A DNA stretch of 64,000 nt from FEN-1219 sp963744305. GTDB taxonomy: Bacteria; Pseudomonadota; Gammaproteobacteria; Steroidobacterales; Rariloculaceae. The DNA lies in assembly GCA_963744305.1 (NCBI GenBank), contig CAVUTF010000021.1:1-64000 (forward strand). The letters are read 5' to 3'. Below, one piece after another: positions 37,312 through 47,553 of this stretch (position 1 is its first letter; every line of letters begins with the position of its first letter). The translations under genes were made by a program, and so were the position numbers. The notes beneath the pieces are model-generated. The model worked only from the letters and a program-made list of their open reading frames with translations, had not been told where the DNA came from and did no database searches.

Positions 37312-37383
37312 GGGGTCAGGCACCGATTTCCGCGGGGGTGTTCGATTCGTGTAAGGGCGCGGCGGAAATCGGAGCCAGACCCC
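37312..37383. repeat. GGGGTCAGGCAC repeat element with hairpins
   Basis: GGGGTCAGGCAC (37312-37323) opens the element and a CAGACCCC copy closes it. CCGATTTCCGC (37323-37333) is the exact complement of GCGGAAATCGG (37362-37372), and GAAATCGG/CCGATTTC forms an overlapping smaller stem. On the minus strand the TCA at 37316 is the RND permease stop codon, so the element encodes the last residues of that protein. It belongs to the same family as 4949-5036 and 56298-56334. Confidence 0.75.
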
Positions 37384-40300
37384 GGGTGAGGCGGCGCACG
37401 ACCCAATAGAAGACCGGCGTCAGCAGGAGGCCGAAGATCGTGACGCCGAGCATTCCCGAGAACACTGCGACGCCCATCGCATTGCGCATCTCGGAGCCCG
37501 CACCGGTCGACAGCACGAGCGGCACGACACCCGCGATGAACGCGATCGACGTCATCAAGATCGGGCGCAAACGCAGCCGGCACGCCTCTATGACCGCGTC
37601 CCACGTGCTCGCGCCCTCCTCCTCGCGCTTGCGTGCGAACTCGACGATCAGGATCGCGTTCTTGCAGGCGAGTCCCACGAGCACGATCAGTCCGACCTGC
37701 GTGAAGATGTTGTTGTCGCCGCCGGATAGCCACACACCGGCGATCGCGGACAACAAGGTCATCGGTACGATCAGGATCACGACGAGCGGCAGCGTGAAGC
37801 TCTCGTACTGCGCCGCGAGCACGAGGAACGCGAGCAGCACGACGAGCGGGAACACCCAGATGGCCGTGTTGCCGGCTATCTGCTGCTGATACGCAAGGTC
37901 GGTCCACTCGTAGCTCAAACCGTTCGGCAGCTCGCGCTCCGCGAGCTCCGCGATCAACGCTTGCGCCTGCCCCGACGAATAGCCCGGCGCCGGCGCACCC
38001 GTGATCTCGGCGGTGGGGTAGCCGTTGTAGCGCATCACGAGGCTCGGGCCGGCGCTCTGCTCGAGCGTGACGAAAGCGCCGAGGGGGACCATGTCGCCGG
38101 CCGCGTTGCGCAACTTGAGCCGCAAGATGTCTTCCGGCTCTAATCGGAACCGCATCTCGGCCTGGGCATTGACTTGGTACGTGCGCCCGAAGCGGTTGAA
38201 GTCGTTGACGTAGAGAGAGCCGAGATAGACCTGCATCGTCTCGAAGAGGTCGTTGAGCGCAACGCCCTGCGCCTTGGCCTTTTCGCGATCGACATTCGCG
38301 CGCACTTGCGGCGCGTTGATCTGGAACCCCGAGAAGATTCCGGCAAGGGCCGGCGCAGCCCTCGCGAGCTCGACGAGCCGCTGGGTCTCTTGATAGAGCG
38401 TCTCGAAACCCAAGCCGCCGCGATCCTCGATCTGCAGCTTGAAGCCGCCGATCGTGCCCAAGCCCTGGACCGGCGGGCGGAGGGAACACCGCGATGTAGG
38501 CATCCTGGATGGCGCCGAGCTTCTGGTTCAATGCAGCTGCGATTTCCCAGGCAGAGCGCCCGGAGTTGACGACTTCTTCGCCGTCCTTCGAGAAGTCCGA
38601 GAGCCCAGCGAACGCGATTCCGGAGTTCGGGCTGTTCACGAAGCCGTTGATCGAGAATCCCGGGAACGACACGGCGTGCTCGACTCCGGGCTCCGCGAGC
38701 AGGATCTCATCCATCCGGCGGACGACCGCCTCCGTGCGATCGAGGCGTCGCGGCTTCGGGCAATTGCGCATAGGCGATCAGGTACTGCTTGTCTTGTTGC
38801 GGGATGAAGCCCGTCGGGACGCTCGCAAACCCGAGCCACGTGAGGCCGATCAGACCGGCATAGACGGCCACGCGCGATTGCGGAACGGCGCAGCAGCCGG
38901 CTGGTGAGTCCGACGTAGCGATGCGATGACCACTCGAACAGCCGATTGAACGGCTTGAGCACCCAGCCGAACGCGAAATCGATCCCGCGCTGCAGCCGAT
39001 CGGGCGGAACGCCGTGCGGCTTCAACAGCGCCGCGGATAACGCCGGCGACAACGTGAGCGAGTTGAACGCCGAGATCGCGGTGCTGATCGCGATCGTGAG
39101 CGCGAACTGACTGTAGAACTCACCCGACAAACCGCTGATGAAAGCGGTCGGCACGAACACCGCGATCAGCACGAGCGCGGTGGCGATGATCGGGCTCGTG
39201 ACCTCGCGCATCGCTTGCTGCGCGGCGGCCACGGGCGTGAGACCGCGCGCGATGTTGCGCTCGACGTTCTCGACGACGACGATCGCATCGTCCACGACAA
39301 TGCCGATCGCAAGCACGAGGCCGAACAGCGACAGCGCGTTCAGCGAGAACCCGAAGAGATGCATGACAGCAAGCGTGCCGACGAGCGATACGGGCACGGC
39401 CGCGAGCGGAATGATCGAGGCGCGCCATGTCTGCAGGAACAGCACGACCACGAGCACCACGAGGAGCAACGCTTCGAACAGCGTTTCGACGACGGCCTCG
39501 ATCGACTGGCGAACGAACATCGTCGGGTCGTAGACGATCTCGTAGTCGACGCCTTCGGGGAACTCCTTCGCGAGCTCGGCCATCTTGGAGCGAACTTCGT
39601 CCGAGATTTGGATCGCGTTGCTGCCCGGCCGCTGGTAGATCGGAATAGCGGCTGCCGGTTCCTTGTCTAGCAGCGAGCGCAGTGCATACGTGCTCGCCCC
39701 GAGCTCGACCTGCGCTACGTCGCGAAGACGTGTGATCTGGCCATGCTCGCCGGTCTTGATGATGATGTTCTCGAATTCCTCCTCGGTGACGAGGCGGCCT
39801 TGCGTGTCGATTAGGAGCTGGAACTCCGCCGTGTTCGGGGCCGGCGGCGCGCCGAGCTGGCCGGCCGCCACTTGGACGTTCTGCTCGCGGATCGAGCGCA
39901 CGACGTCGCTTGCGGTGAGATTCAGCGCCGCGACCTTTTCCGGGTCGAGCCAGACGCGCATGGCGTAGTCGCCCGCACCGAACACGCGAGCCTCGCCGAC
40001 GCCATCGATCCGCGCGAGCTCGTCGCGGATCCGCAAGTTCGCGTAGTTGGCGAGATAGAGCATGTCGTAGCGGTCATCGGGGGAGACGATATGCACCACC
40101 ATCGTGAGATCGGGCGTGGCCTTCTCGGTCACGACGCCGAGGCGCTGTGTCACTTCCGGCAGCTTCGGTAAGGTTTGCGCGACGCGGTTCTGCACGAGCA
40201 CCTGCGACTTGTCGAGGTCGGTGCCGAGCGCAAACGTGACCGTGAGCGTCATTAGGCCGTCCGCCGTCGATGTCGACGACGTGTAGAGCATGTCCTCGAC

Positions 40301-40519
40301 GCCGTTGATCGCTTGCTCGAGCGGCGCGGCAACGGTTTCTGCGATGACCTGCGGGTTGGCGCCCGGATAATTAGCGCGCACGACAACGGTCGGCGGCACC
40401 ACGTTGGGATACTCGCTGATCGGCAAGAGCCGCAGCGCCAACGCGCCTGCGATGAAAATGATCGCCGACAGTACGCCGGCGAAAATCGGCCGCCTTACGA
40501 AAAATTGCGAAAAGTTCAT
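37316..40519 (-). CDS. RND multidrug efflux permease (HAE1 family), three frameshifts
   Basis: About 1,060 codons from ATG 40519 (GGGGAGCC upstream). It begins NFSQFFVRRPIFAGVLSAII, a standard AcrB/MexB start, and has the proton-relay helix LVLAIGIVVDDAIVVVENVE with its two Asp residues. Frameshifts lie near 38879, 38756 and 38480, all within 400 bases; sequence is well conserved on both sides (LIGLTWLGFASVP; VQGLGTIGGFKLQIED). The 3' part ends inside a repeat. With the adaptor and outer-membrane genes it forms a drug/proton antiporter. Clustered indels probably reflect a poorly resolved stretch. Confidence 0.88.
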
Positions 40520-40533
40520 GACGGAGGCTCCCC

Positions 40534-41712
40534 CTACCAAACGTTGTGCGCGGAGCGGCTGTCCTCGACGGCGTAGCGCGCAAGCGAAGTCGCATTCCGG
40601 TCCATCGCGACTTGCGTCGCGGACACGGCGATTCCGGGCCGCACGCGCTGCACGCCGTTCACGATCACGATGTCGCCGGAGTCGAGCCCGCTCGTGACGG
40701 TGCGCAGGCCCTCCACCAAGCGGCCGATCTCGACGGCGCGGTATTGAACGACGTTCTGCTCGTCGACGACGAACACGAACTTGCGGCCCAAGTCAGTGCC
40801 GATCGCACGATCGTCGACGAGCGCCGCGCGGTATTGGTTGGGGCTCACGAGCTTCAAGCGTGCGAACAGGCCTGGCGTGAAACGCTTTTCCGAATTGTCG
40901 AGAATCGCGCGCGCGCGGATGGTGCCGTTGTTCGGATCGACTTGGTTGTCGACGAAATCGAGTCGCGCTGCGTGCGGGTATCCTTCCTCGTTGATGAGGC
41001 CCACGTAGACGATGGCTTCATCGTCACGCGCCGCCTTCGCGACGTGGTCGAGGTAGGTCTGCTCGTCCGCGTCGAAGTACGCGTAGATCTCGCCGTCGGA
41101 GACGAGCGTGGTCAGAAGCGTCGAGCTGTCGACGAGGTTACCGGCCGTGACGATCGCGCGTGAGACGCGGCCGGCGATGGGTGCCGTGACGCGCGTGAAC
41201 GACAGATTCAGCTCAGCAGCGGTTAGCGCCGCACGGACGGCCGCAAGCTGCGCCTCGGCAACGGCCGCTTCGGCTGCGAAGGTCTCGAGCTCTTCCCTGG
41301 ACGTTGCGTTCTGCGCGAGCAAGCGCTCGGCGCGCGCGTGATTCGACCGTGCAAGCACGAGCGTCGCCTCGGCGCGCTTGCGTTCGGCGGTGAGGCGGTC
41401 CACCTCGGCCTGGAACGGACGCGGATCGATTTGCAGCAACAGATCGCCCTGCGCGACACGGCCACCTTCCTCGAAGTGCACCGCCTCGATGTACCCACCG
41501 ACCCGCGCCCTGATTTCAACGCTATCGACGGCCTCTAGCCGACCGGTAAAATCAGCCCACTGGCGAAGATCCGCGATCAGTACTGCGGCGGTCGTGACGT
41601 CTGGGGCCGGGGGCGCTGTCGGCGCGTTCTCGGCTTCACCGGAAGCGCACGCTGCGATGACGATGGCGACGAGGGCCAAGAGGGGTAGGCCGAAAAATTT
41701 TGCGATTTTCAT
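40534..41712 (-). CDS. RND efflux periplasmic adaptor (MFP) lipoprotein
   Basis: About 392 residues. ATG 41712 sits seven bases after AAAGGGA; an earlier ATG at 41718 is too close to that site. Lipobox VIAACASGE. Lipoyl/barrel-sandwich halves flank a coiled-coil hairpin (VGGYIEAVHFEEGGRVAQGD; LLLQIDPRPFQAEVDRLTA), followed by the MP domain near the end. It links the permease at 37316-40519 to the outer-membrane channel. The TetR gene is divergent and probably represses this operon. Confidence 0.93.
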   Translation of the reverse strand: MKIAKFFGLPLLALVAIVIAACASGEAENAPTAPPAPDVTTAAVLIADLRQWADFTGRLEAVDSVEIRARVGGYIEAVHFEEGGRVAQGDLLLQIDPRPFQAEVDRLTAERKRAEATLVLARSNHARAERLLAQNATSREELETFAAEAAVAEAQLAAVRAALTAAELNLSFTRVTAPIAGRVSRAIVTAGNLVDSSTLLTTLVSDGEIYAYFDADEQTYLDHVAKAARDDEAIVYVGLINEEGYPHAARLDFVDNQVDPNNGTIRARAILDNSEKRFTPGLFARLKLVSPNQYRAALVDDRAIGTDLGRKFVFVVDEQNVVQYRAVEIGRLVEGLRTVTSGLDSGDIVIVNGVQRVRPGIAVSATQVAMDRNATSLARYAVEDSRSAHNVW

Positions 41713-41804
41713 GATCATTCCCTTTAGAAACAGTGCGTTATCAGCGCTTACGGCGCTTCGGTTAGTGGACCCGGGTTTAGTTGATTGCCGTTCACTCGTC
41801 CCGT

Positions 41805-41852
41805 GTTACTATACCGTTCAGTTACGCGAGATGTTAATTACCGGTAAGTAAC
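41805..41852. promoter_or_regulatory. palindromic operator-like sites between efflux operon and TetR gene
   Basis: GTTA-ATTACCGGTAAG-TAAC (41833-41852) is a 20-base palindrome with one mismatched pair and a perfect TTACCGGTAA core; it touches the TetR start codon. A related sequence (GTTACTATACCG ... GTTAC) begins at 41805. TetR repressors of RND pumps normally bind such palindromes in the shared divergent promoter region. The match to operator architecture is seen; binding is inferred. Confidence 0.55.
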
Positions 41853-42509
41853 ATGTCAACACCCAATGCTCGTCCGGCTCCCACCGGCCCGTTCACCCAT
41901 TCCTCGAAGTGCGAAGGCGCGCCGAGTTGCGCGCGCGACCGGATCTTTCAGGCCGCGAAAAGCCTCTTCTATCGATTCGGTATCCGCGGCGTGAGCGTCG
42001 ACGCGATTGCGGCGGAAGCCGAGACCACGAAGGTCACGCTGTATCGCGTGTTCGCTTCAAAAGACGATCTCGTCGTGCAAGTGCTCGAGGATCACATTCG
42101 GCGGTTCTGGCAATGGTGGGACGCAACGATCGCGCCGCACGCGGGCGATCCGCGCAAGCAAGTCGAAGTGCTGTTCTCTTCTTTCACGGTGGGTCTTTGC
42201 AGCGACGAAGCAGAGCGCGGCTGTCCCGTCGCCAACACGGCCGTGGAGATCGTCGAGGCAGATCACCCGGCGAAGAAGATCATCCGCGACCACGAGGTGG
42301 AGCTCTCGCGGCGCATGCACGCGCTTTGCCGCGAGATGGGCGCGAAGCAACCGCAGCAACTCGGTGATGCGCTCACGTTGCTCTTGAGCGGCGTGATGGC
42401 CTCGCGGCTGCTATTCGACAGCACGGAGCAGATCGCCGCGGTTTCCGCAGCGGCCCAGGCACTGCTCGACTCCCCTGCTCTCGGCGTCGGTCGCGCAACG
42501 CGCGCCTGA
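41853..42509 (+). CDS. TetR family repressor, probably of the adjacent RND operon
   Basis: A 218-residue protein. The N-terminal helix-turn-helix matches TetR: IFQAAKSLFYRFGIRGVSVD followed by IAAEAETTKVTLYRVFASKD. The C-terminal domain resembles the group that senses hydrophobic or aromatic ligands (CPVANTAVEIVEADHPAKK). Start ATG 41853 abuts an operator-like palindrome, so translation signals are weak and autorepression is likely. It is divergent from the MFP-RND-OMF genes. Confidence 0.88.
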   Translation: MSTPNARPAPTGPFTHSSKCEGAPSCARDRIFQAAKSLFYRFGIRGVSVDAIAAEAETTKVTLYRVFASKDDLVVQVLEDHIRRFWQWWDATIAPHAGDPRKQVEVLFSSFTVGLCSDEAERGCPVANTAVEIVEADHPAKKIIRDHEVELSRRMHALCREMGAKQPQQLGDALTLLLSGVMASRLLFDSTEQIAAVSAAAQALLDSPALGVGRATRA

Positions 42510-42538
42510 CTCGCTGCCGGAGAATCGCGAGCCCGCGA

Positions 42539-43045
42539 ATGACGAAGCAAGCCGAGCTGTTCGGCTCTCCGTCGCCGTTGCCGGACGGGCTACGTTACGG
42601 CGGCCGACTACGACTGTCAGCTGAGAGTCGAGCTCTAGCCGGTCCGCCCCTGTCCCCGCGATTTCTGTTCGGCTTAGCGCGCACGACTCGCCGAATGGAT
42701 CAACGTAGCTCCCGAAGATTTGAGTCACGCGCTGATCGCGGAATACAGAGCGGGCACGCATGCTCGGATGGCATCGCGACGTCCTGGATTTCGAGGCAAT
42801 CACGGGTGTGTCGCTGCTCGGTCATGCGCGAATGCGCTTTCGACCTACCCGCCGCGCACGAGCCGTCGCGCGGCTATTTCGGTCACCCTCGAGCCGCGCT
42901 CTGGCGCTACGCAATGACGGGGCAAGCCCGTTGGGGCTGCCAGCACGCGATCTCTCACGATGCGATAGTTGATGTCGGGCCTGTTACTGGATCTTCCAGC
43001 CACGATTTCGTAGACCGGCGATCTTTGCCGGATCCTTTGACATGA
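42539..43045 (+). pseudogene. alkB: degenerate alkB (2-oxoglutarate-dependent DNA repair dioxygenase)
   Basis: The start MTKQAELFG...PLPDGLRY matches AlkB N-termini. After a region too short by roughly 40 residues, RLAEWINVAPEDLSHALIAE and YRAGT appear in another frame. They are followed, in a third, by LGWHRDVLDFEAITGVSLLG and HARMRFRP, the Fe-binding HRD and core strands. The end (ARWGCQHAIS) holds the last metal His but lacks the normal substrate-binding strand ending. At least two frame changes and a missing middle part mean this is probably a true pseudogene rather than only sequencing error. Confidence 0.6.
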
Positions 43046-43084
43046 GCTCCCAATGAACGCTTGGACTACCATACGACGTCCTTT

Positions 43085-44097
43085 TCAATCGCCCGCGAGG
43101 AATTTCGCGAGCGCAGCCTCGATCCGAGACATGCCATTGAGTTTGCCACGCGCCTTGGGCAGCTTCTCGAGCTTGCCCGCGGCGAAGCCTTCGAGCACGC
43201 CCGGATGAATGTAGTAGCGCTTGCAAACGGCCAGTGTGTTACCGAGCATTTCGGCAGTCTGCACGCCGACCTCATTCACGATGCGCGCCGTTTCCGCCTC
43301 CGTCGCGCCCGGCTCGCGTCCGACGAGCTCACCGAACGCGTGCACAGTTCCGGCCCAAGTTCGAAAATCTTTCGCGGTGAACCTCTGTCCCGTGATCTCC
43401 TCGAGCAACGTATTGATGTCGCCCGACGTGATTGCATGCGCTTCGTGATTCTCATCGACATAGCGGAATAAGCGCTGCCCCGGCAGCTCGTGGCAGCGGC
43501 GCAAGCGCACGGGCGGCGCGCCCGTCGTGCAAGAACAGCCGATACTCGACGCCACCTTTGCCGACGAAGTGGAACTTGAGCTCGCTGCCGTCGATTGCAA
43601 CGTTCGCTTTTCGCAAAGTCGTAAGCCCGCGGCTGCCGTTTTGCCTTCAAATACTCCTCGTTGCCGATTCTGATCATGCCGCTGTCGAGCAAGCGCAACG
43701 CGAGCGCGAGCACGCGATCCTTGTCGAGATTCGGTCGACGAAGGCCGCTGTCGATGCACTGGCGGATCGCCGGCAGTGCGCGTGAGAAATCGACGAGGCG
43801 CGCATAGTTCGCGCGGCGCCGCGTGGTCGCCCAAACAGGGTGATAGCGATATTGCTTGCGATCGCGCCGATCTCGACCCGTTGCCTGCAAATGCGCGTGC
43901 GCCGATGGTGCGATCCAGACACCGTTCCACGCGGGCGGTATCGCGATCGCCGCGATCCGCGCCATCGTGAAGTGCTCGGTCAGGCGCCTGCCGGTGGGAG
44001 TGAAATAGGCGAAACCGCGGCCGCAGCGTCGGCGCGCGTAACCAGGTTCGTCCGCGTGAACGAACTCGATGCGCTCCGGCCACTCGAAGGCTGCCAC
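43085..44097 (-). CDS. DNA topoisomerase IB, two frameshifts
   Basis: The N-terminal part reads HADEPGYARRRCGRGFAYF, then IPPAWNGVWIAPSAHAHLQA and GRDRRDRKQYRYHPVW, the DNA-binding core of the short poxvirus-type topoisomerase IB. Frame shifts near 43645 (before GLTTLRKANVAIDG) and near 43515 lead to RCHELPGQRLF, TAKDFRTWAGTVHA and finally CKRYYIHPGVLEGF, which holds the active-site Tyr. These enzymes relax supercoils by a transient 3'-phosphotyrosine link. GTG 44097 is the best start visible. It follows the unknown gene at 44160 on the same strand. Confidence 0.82.
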
Positions 44098-44159
44098 AGT
44101 ACCACTCCTCGACTGAGTCGATCGGGAGCGGCTTCAAGAAACGTGCCAGGACGGGCCGG

Positions 44160-44558
44160 CTACGAGTCGCGCGGGCGTGGGGGCAGCAGCCGCCGCAGCG
44201 CCGCATGCGCCATCACGACATCCGGATCCGCTTGCAAATACACGAGATAGGTCGCTCGGAATTCGCCGGGCTCATCCAAGAGCCTCACGATTGAGGAAAG
44301 CACCTCGTCGATAGCGGCCGGATCGCCGTCCTCCGAATCCGCGAGCTCGTCGAGCGCGGCAATCGCGCGCGACAGCGGCCGCAACCATGCGAACAGGGGG
44401 TCATCGACGAGCAGCTGCAGCAGCGCGCCGGGACCTTGCACGCGACCATGAAGCTTCTCGAATTCTTTTTGCGTCGCGGCGATCAGCTGCTGGTGCAGCG
44501 CACGAAGCTCGTGGCTGAGCTCGCCGAGCACGCTGCGCCGATCGCCAGCGTTGCGCAC
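44160..44558 (-). CDS. conserved helical protein of unknown function
   Basis: A 132-residue, all-helical, acidic protein without signal or membrane segment. Visible blocks: LSHELRALHQQLIAATQKEF, VQGPGALLQLLVDDPLFAW followed by LRPLSRAIAALDELA, and YLQADPDVVMAHAALRRLLP. I have the impression of similar short proteins in other proteobacteria but cannot name a family. It lies 19 bases after the carotenoid oxygenase gene and 62 before topoisomerase IB on the same strand. Confidence 0.55.
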   Translation of the reverse strand: MRNAGDRRSVLGELSHELRALHQQLIAATQKEFEKLHGRVQGPGALLQLLVDDPLFAWLRPLSRAIAALDELADSEDGDPAAIDEVLSSIVRLLDEPGEFRATYLVYLQADPDVVMAHAALRRLLPPRPRDS

Positions 44559-44577
44559 GGTGCCAGCTCGCGTTGTA

Positions 44578-46175
44578 TCAGCCCGGCGCCGCGGGCAGCT
44601 GATCTTCCGGCACCCACCAACCGTGAATCTGGCCGAGCGCGCGCATCGGCAGCTTCACGACCGCGACCGGGCCGTCGGCCAGATGCTCCGCGTCGAGAAT
44701 CACGAGATCCGAGCGGCCGTTCTCGTCGGTGCGGTGCGCAACGCCCATGAGATACCCCGAGCCTTCCGGTGCGGTCTTGCTGCGCGGCGCGAAGCAGCAC
44801 TCGTTGAGATTCGTTGCAGTGCCGAAGTTGAACAGCGTCGCCGTGCGCGTCTGATGATCGAACCGCACATAGCACGCGCCGGCCGAGCGTCGGTCGGGTG
44901 CATTCGGATCGACGGTCCCAGGAAACCATAGCGGTACGGCATCGTGTTGTAGCGGTCGTCCTGACGCGGCAACGCTCCCTCGTGCGGATACATTTGCTCG
45001 ATGCCGTAGTCGCGCGCGCGGCCGCGCGATAGATCCGCGGACAAGCGCGTGATGTGGCTCGAGCCCGCGATCGGATTCCACTGCGAGCCGTCGCGCATCG
45101 GCATGAACGGGAACGGATTCGACATCGACATCTCGACGTCGACGTAGACCTTATCGCCGTCGGAAAATGCGCCCATCACGTGCGTCGCGCTGCGCGTCGG
45201 ACCCTGGATCCATTGGACATCCTTTCCGTCGCCGCCACGGCGCAGCACGCCGAAGTACGTCGGCTTGCTCGGATCCCACGACCAATGGATGCCGCCGCTC
45301 TTGATTTGCGCCTCGTCGAACGCGAGCGGAATCACGTAGAAGATGATGTGCCGCTGCGTGACCGCAAAATCGTGCAGCATGCCGACGTATGGCACCTCGA
45401 TCGACGCGTTCCAGACGCGCTTGCCTTGCGGCGTGAGCTCGAACACAGACACGACTTTGCTGCCAAAGCCCGTTGCTTCGTAGCCGAACGCGACCATGTT
45501 GCCGGTCTCCGAATCGAGCTTCGGATGCGCGGTGAACGTTTGGCTCGGCAACTGGCCGTCGAACGTGTAGTTCGGCACTTTCGTCTCGAGCGTCAGAAGA
45601 TCCATCGCGGCCGGCGGGCTGTCCTCTTTCAGCGCGAGCAGATAGTTGCGGTGATTGATGATGTGCGTATTCGCAGTGCTCCGGCTCAAACCCTTCACGC
45701 TCGGATCGTCCATCGACGGATTGCGATACATCGGGAACAGCGCGCGTCCGGCCTTATCCTGAGCAAGCCAGCGATCGTTGCGCACGAAGCGGCTCTTGTA
45801 GTCGACGCGGCCGTTCTTGATCCGGAACATGCCGACGTGGCCCTCGCCGTCGAACGGAATATTGCGCGGGTTGAGGGGATACTGCGGATCGGGACCCACA
45901 CGATAGAACGCGCCGTTCAGATCCGCAGGAACCTTGCCTTCGACGTCGCAATGGCGCACATCGGCCTCGAGCTTGTACGAAGTCGCGGGCCGTCGCATGG
46001 AGACGGGAATTGCGTCCGGAGGTGGACCTCCCGCCGGCGGCGCGCCCGCGGGCGGCTGTTGCTGCGCGTTCGCATCGGCAGCGAGCAGCGCGCTGACGCC
46101 AATACCGGCCGCGGCGCCTAAAGCGCCCGTCACGAACGAACGGCGATCGAGCTCTTGGTCTTCTCTGTCACTCAT
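44578..46175 (-). CDS. carotenoid/stilbene cleavage oxygenase family protein, Tat signal, one frameshift
   Basis: A Tat signal (DRRSFVTGALGAAAGIGVSA) exports the folded enzyme. The seven-bladed propeller has RVGPDPQYPLNPRNIPFDGE, NTHIINHRNYLLALKED, TFTAHPKLD, GMLHDFAVTQRHIIFY and, after a shift near 44915, IHGWWVPEDQL. The four Fe-binding histidines can be matched to ANTHI/TAHPK, LHDFA, a mid-protein His and the final IHG. The family cleaves C=C bonds of carotenoids, stilbenes or isoeugenol using a non-haem Fe(II). Its start overlaps the end of the SnoaL-like gene by 8 bases, so it is coupled to that operon. Confidence 0.82.
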
Positions 46176-46830
46176 TGGCAGTCTCCGGTGTCTTGCTGGA
46201 TTCGGGCAGCGTCACGACGTTGCCCGTCACTGGGTTCGCGTAATGATACGGCGGCAAAAAGGCGCGCGGGTACATTTCGAACGGCGAAGTCGGCGGCAGC
46301 ATCCGGCGGATTGTTCGTCGTGAGACTTGGGCGGCGGCCGCGGCGCAGCGTCCTTCCAGCCCACGGCGTACGGAATGAAATAGGTATTGAACAGGCGGTC
46401 GATTTGATCTTCCAGACGCCGTCCTCTTTCACGAACGTGTTCTCGTAAACGCCGCCCATCCACATCGAGTAGTACCGCGACTCGCCCATGATGCTGAACG
46501 CGCGCGAGCGAATCTGCGCCGTCGGCCGTCGGTCGGCACATGGATCACCGGCTGGTACTGCATGTGGTTGTGCAGCAGCCCGTGCTTGTTGCCGGCCTCG
46601 CCGTAGAGATTCAGATTCTGCCGCACGCTCGATGTCCCGCGTACACGCCGCGCATGGCGATCTCGATCGTTCCTTCGCGCGAGAAGATGCCCGTCAGGTT
46701 ATCCCATTCGTTGTGCGCAAGATAATAGCCGTAGACAGAGTTCAGCTTCTCGAGCTGCTCGACGTCCTCGAGCAGGCCGACGCGCTGCTCGAGCCAGGTC
46801 AGCGTCGCACGTCAACTCGGCTGCAGTCAT
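46168..46830 (-). CDS. SnoaL-like protein, third of tandem set, several frameshifts
   Basis: The N-terminal part reads QLEKLNSVYGYYLAHNEWDN and LTGIFSREGTIEIAMRGVYAG, homologous to its two upstream neighbours (VYVGKERVLAY in the second). The middle (NKHGLLHNHMQYQPVIHV) and GGVYENTFVKEDGVWKI occur in other frames. The end PYHYANPVTGNVV is again shared. At least three one-base shifts break it. It overlaps the carotenoid oxygenase start by 8 bases. ATG 46830 overlaps what would be the end of the second gene. It may still encode a protein if the shifts are errors. Confidence 0.55.
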
Positions 46831-47553
46831 CGAAGGGGCACGTTCTTGTGCGGCGGCGCTTTCTGCGTCGGCCGCGTTGCTCATCACGGGATTCGCGTAA
46901 TGGAACGGCGCGACGAACACGGCGGGATACGCCTCATGCTCGACGCTCGGTGGCCGATCGGCGGGCAGATCGGCCACCGGCCCGGGTTCCGGCAGCGCTG
47001 TCTTCTCCCAACCGTCCTCATAGGGCGTGTACATCGTGGTGAAAAGGTGCAGCGATTGGATCTTCCAAACGCCGTCCTCTTTGACGTACTCGTTTTCATA
47101 GACGCCGGCGCCCCAGTTGCCGTACTCGCCGTGCACGGCTTCCTGCGCGAACATGTGCCAACGTCCCTTTGCTGTGACCCCGTCCGGCGCCACGTGGATG
47201 ATCGGTTGGAGCTGCATCTGATCGAACAGCCGCCCGTCTTGCGGAAACTCAGGGCCCTGCGAGCGAAGGTAAGCCAGCACACGTTCCTTGCCGACGTAGA
47301 CGCCGCTGCGGCCGACCTCGATCGTGCCGTTGCCGGCGAACAGATCCGCCGCCTCGCTCCAGAGCTGTTTATCAGCATAAAAGCCGTAGATCCGCTGCAA
47401 GTTCTCGATCGCGTTCTCGTCCTCGAGGCGCGCAACGTCATGAGCTAGGGCGGCCGCGCGTGTCGCGACCGATTCGAACGAAGGTGCGTCTTGAACGCAG
47501 CCGAGCACGCTCAAGCTCGAGACACCAATCGTAAGGAGCGCCGGAGCTTTCAT
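46827..47553 (-). CDS. SnoaL-like lipoprotein, second of tandem set
   Basis: About 240 residues beginning in an ATGA overlap with the first gene. MKAPALLTIGVSSLSVLGCV has a lipobox (VLGC). An NTF2/SnoaL-like fold follows: IENLQRIYGFYADKQLWSEA, DLFAGNGTIEVGRSGVYVGK, YENEYVKEDGVWKIQSLHLF and AYPAVFVAPFHYANPV. As read the frame continues to 46699 through the start of the third gene. A one-base change near the end would give a stop overlapping ATG 46830, mirroring the other junctions. Alternatively the second and third domains are fused. The fold suits a small-molecule lyase or isomerase. Confidence 0.7.

Noticed and set aside
46699..46826. True fusion of the second and third SnoaL-like genes
   Set aside because: The frame runs on only ~130 bases beyond ATG 46830 and into the wrong frame of the third gene. 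A one-base error giving an ATGA overlap fits the other junctions better, though fusion is not excluded.
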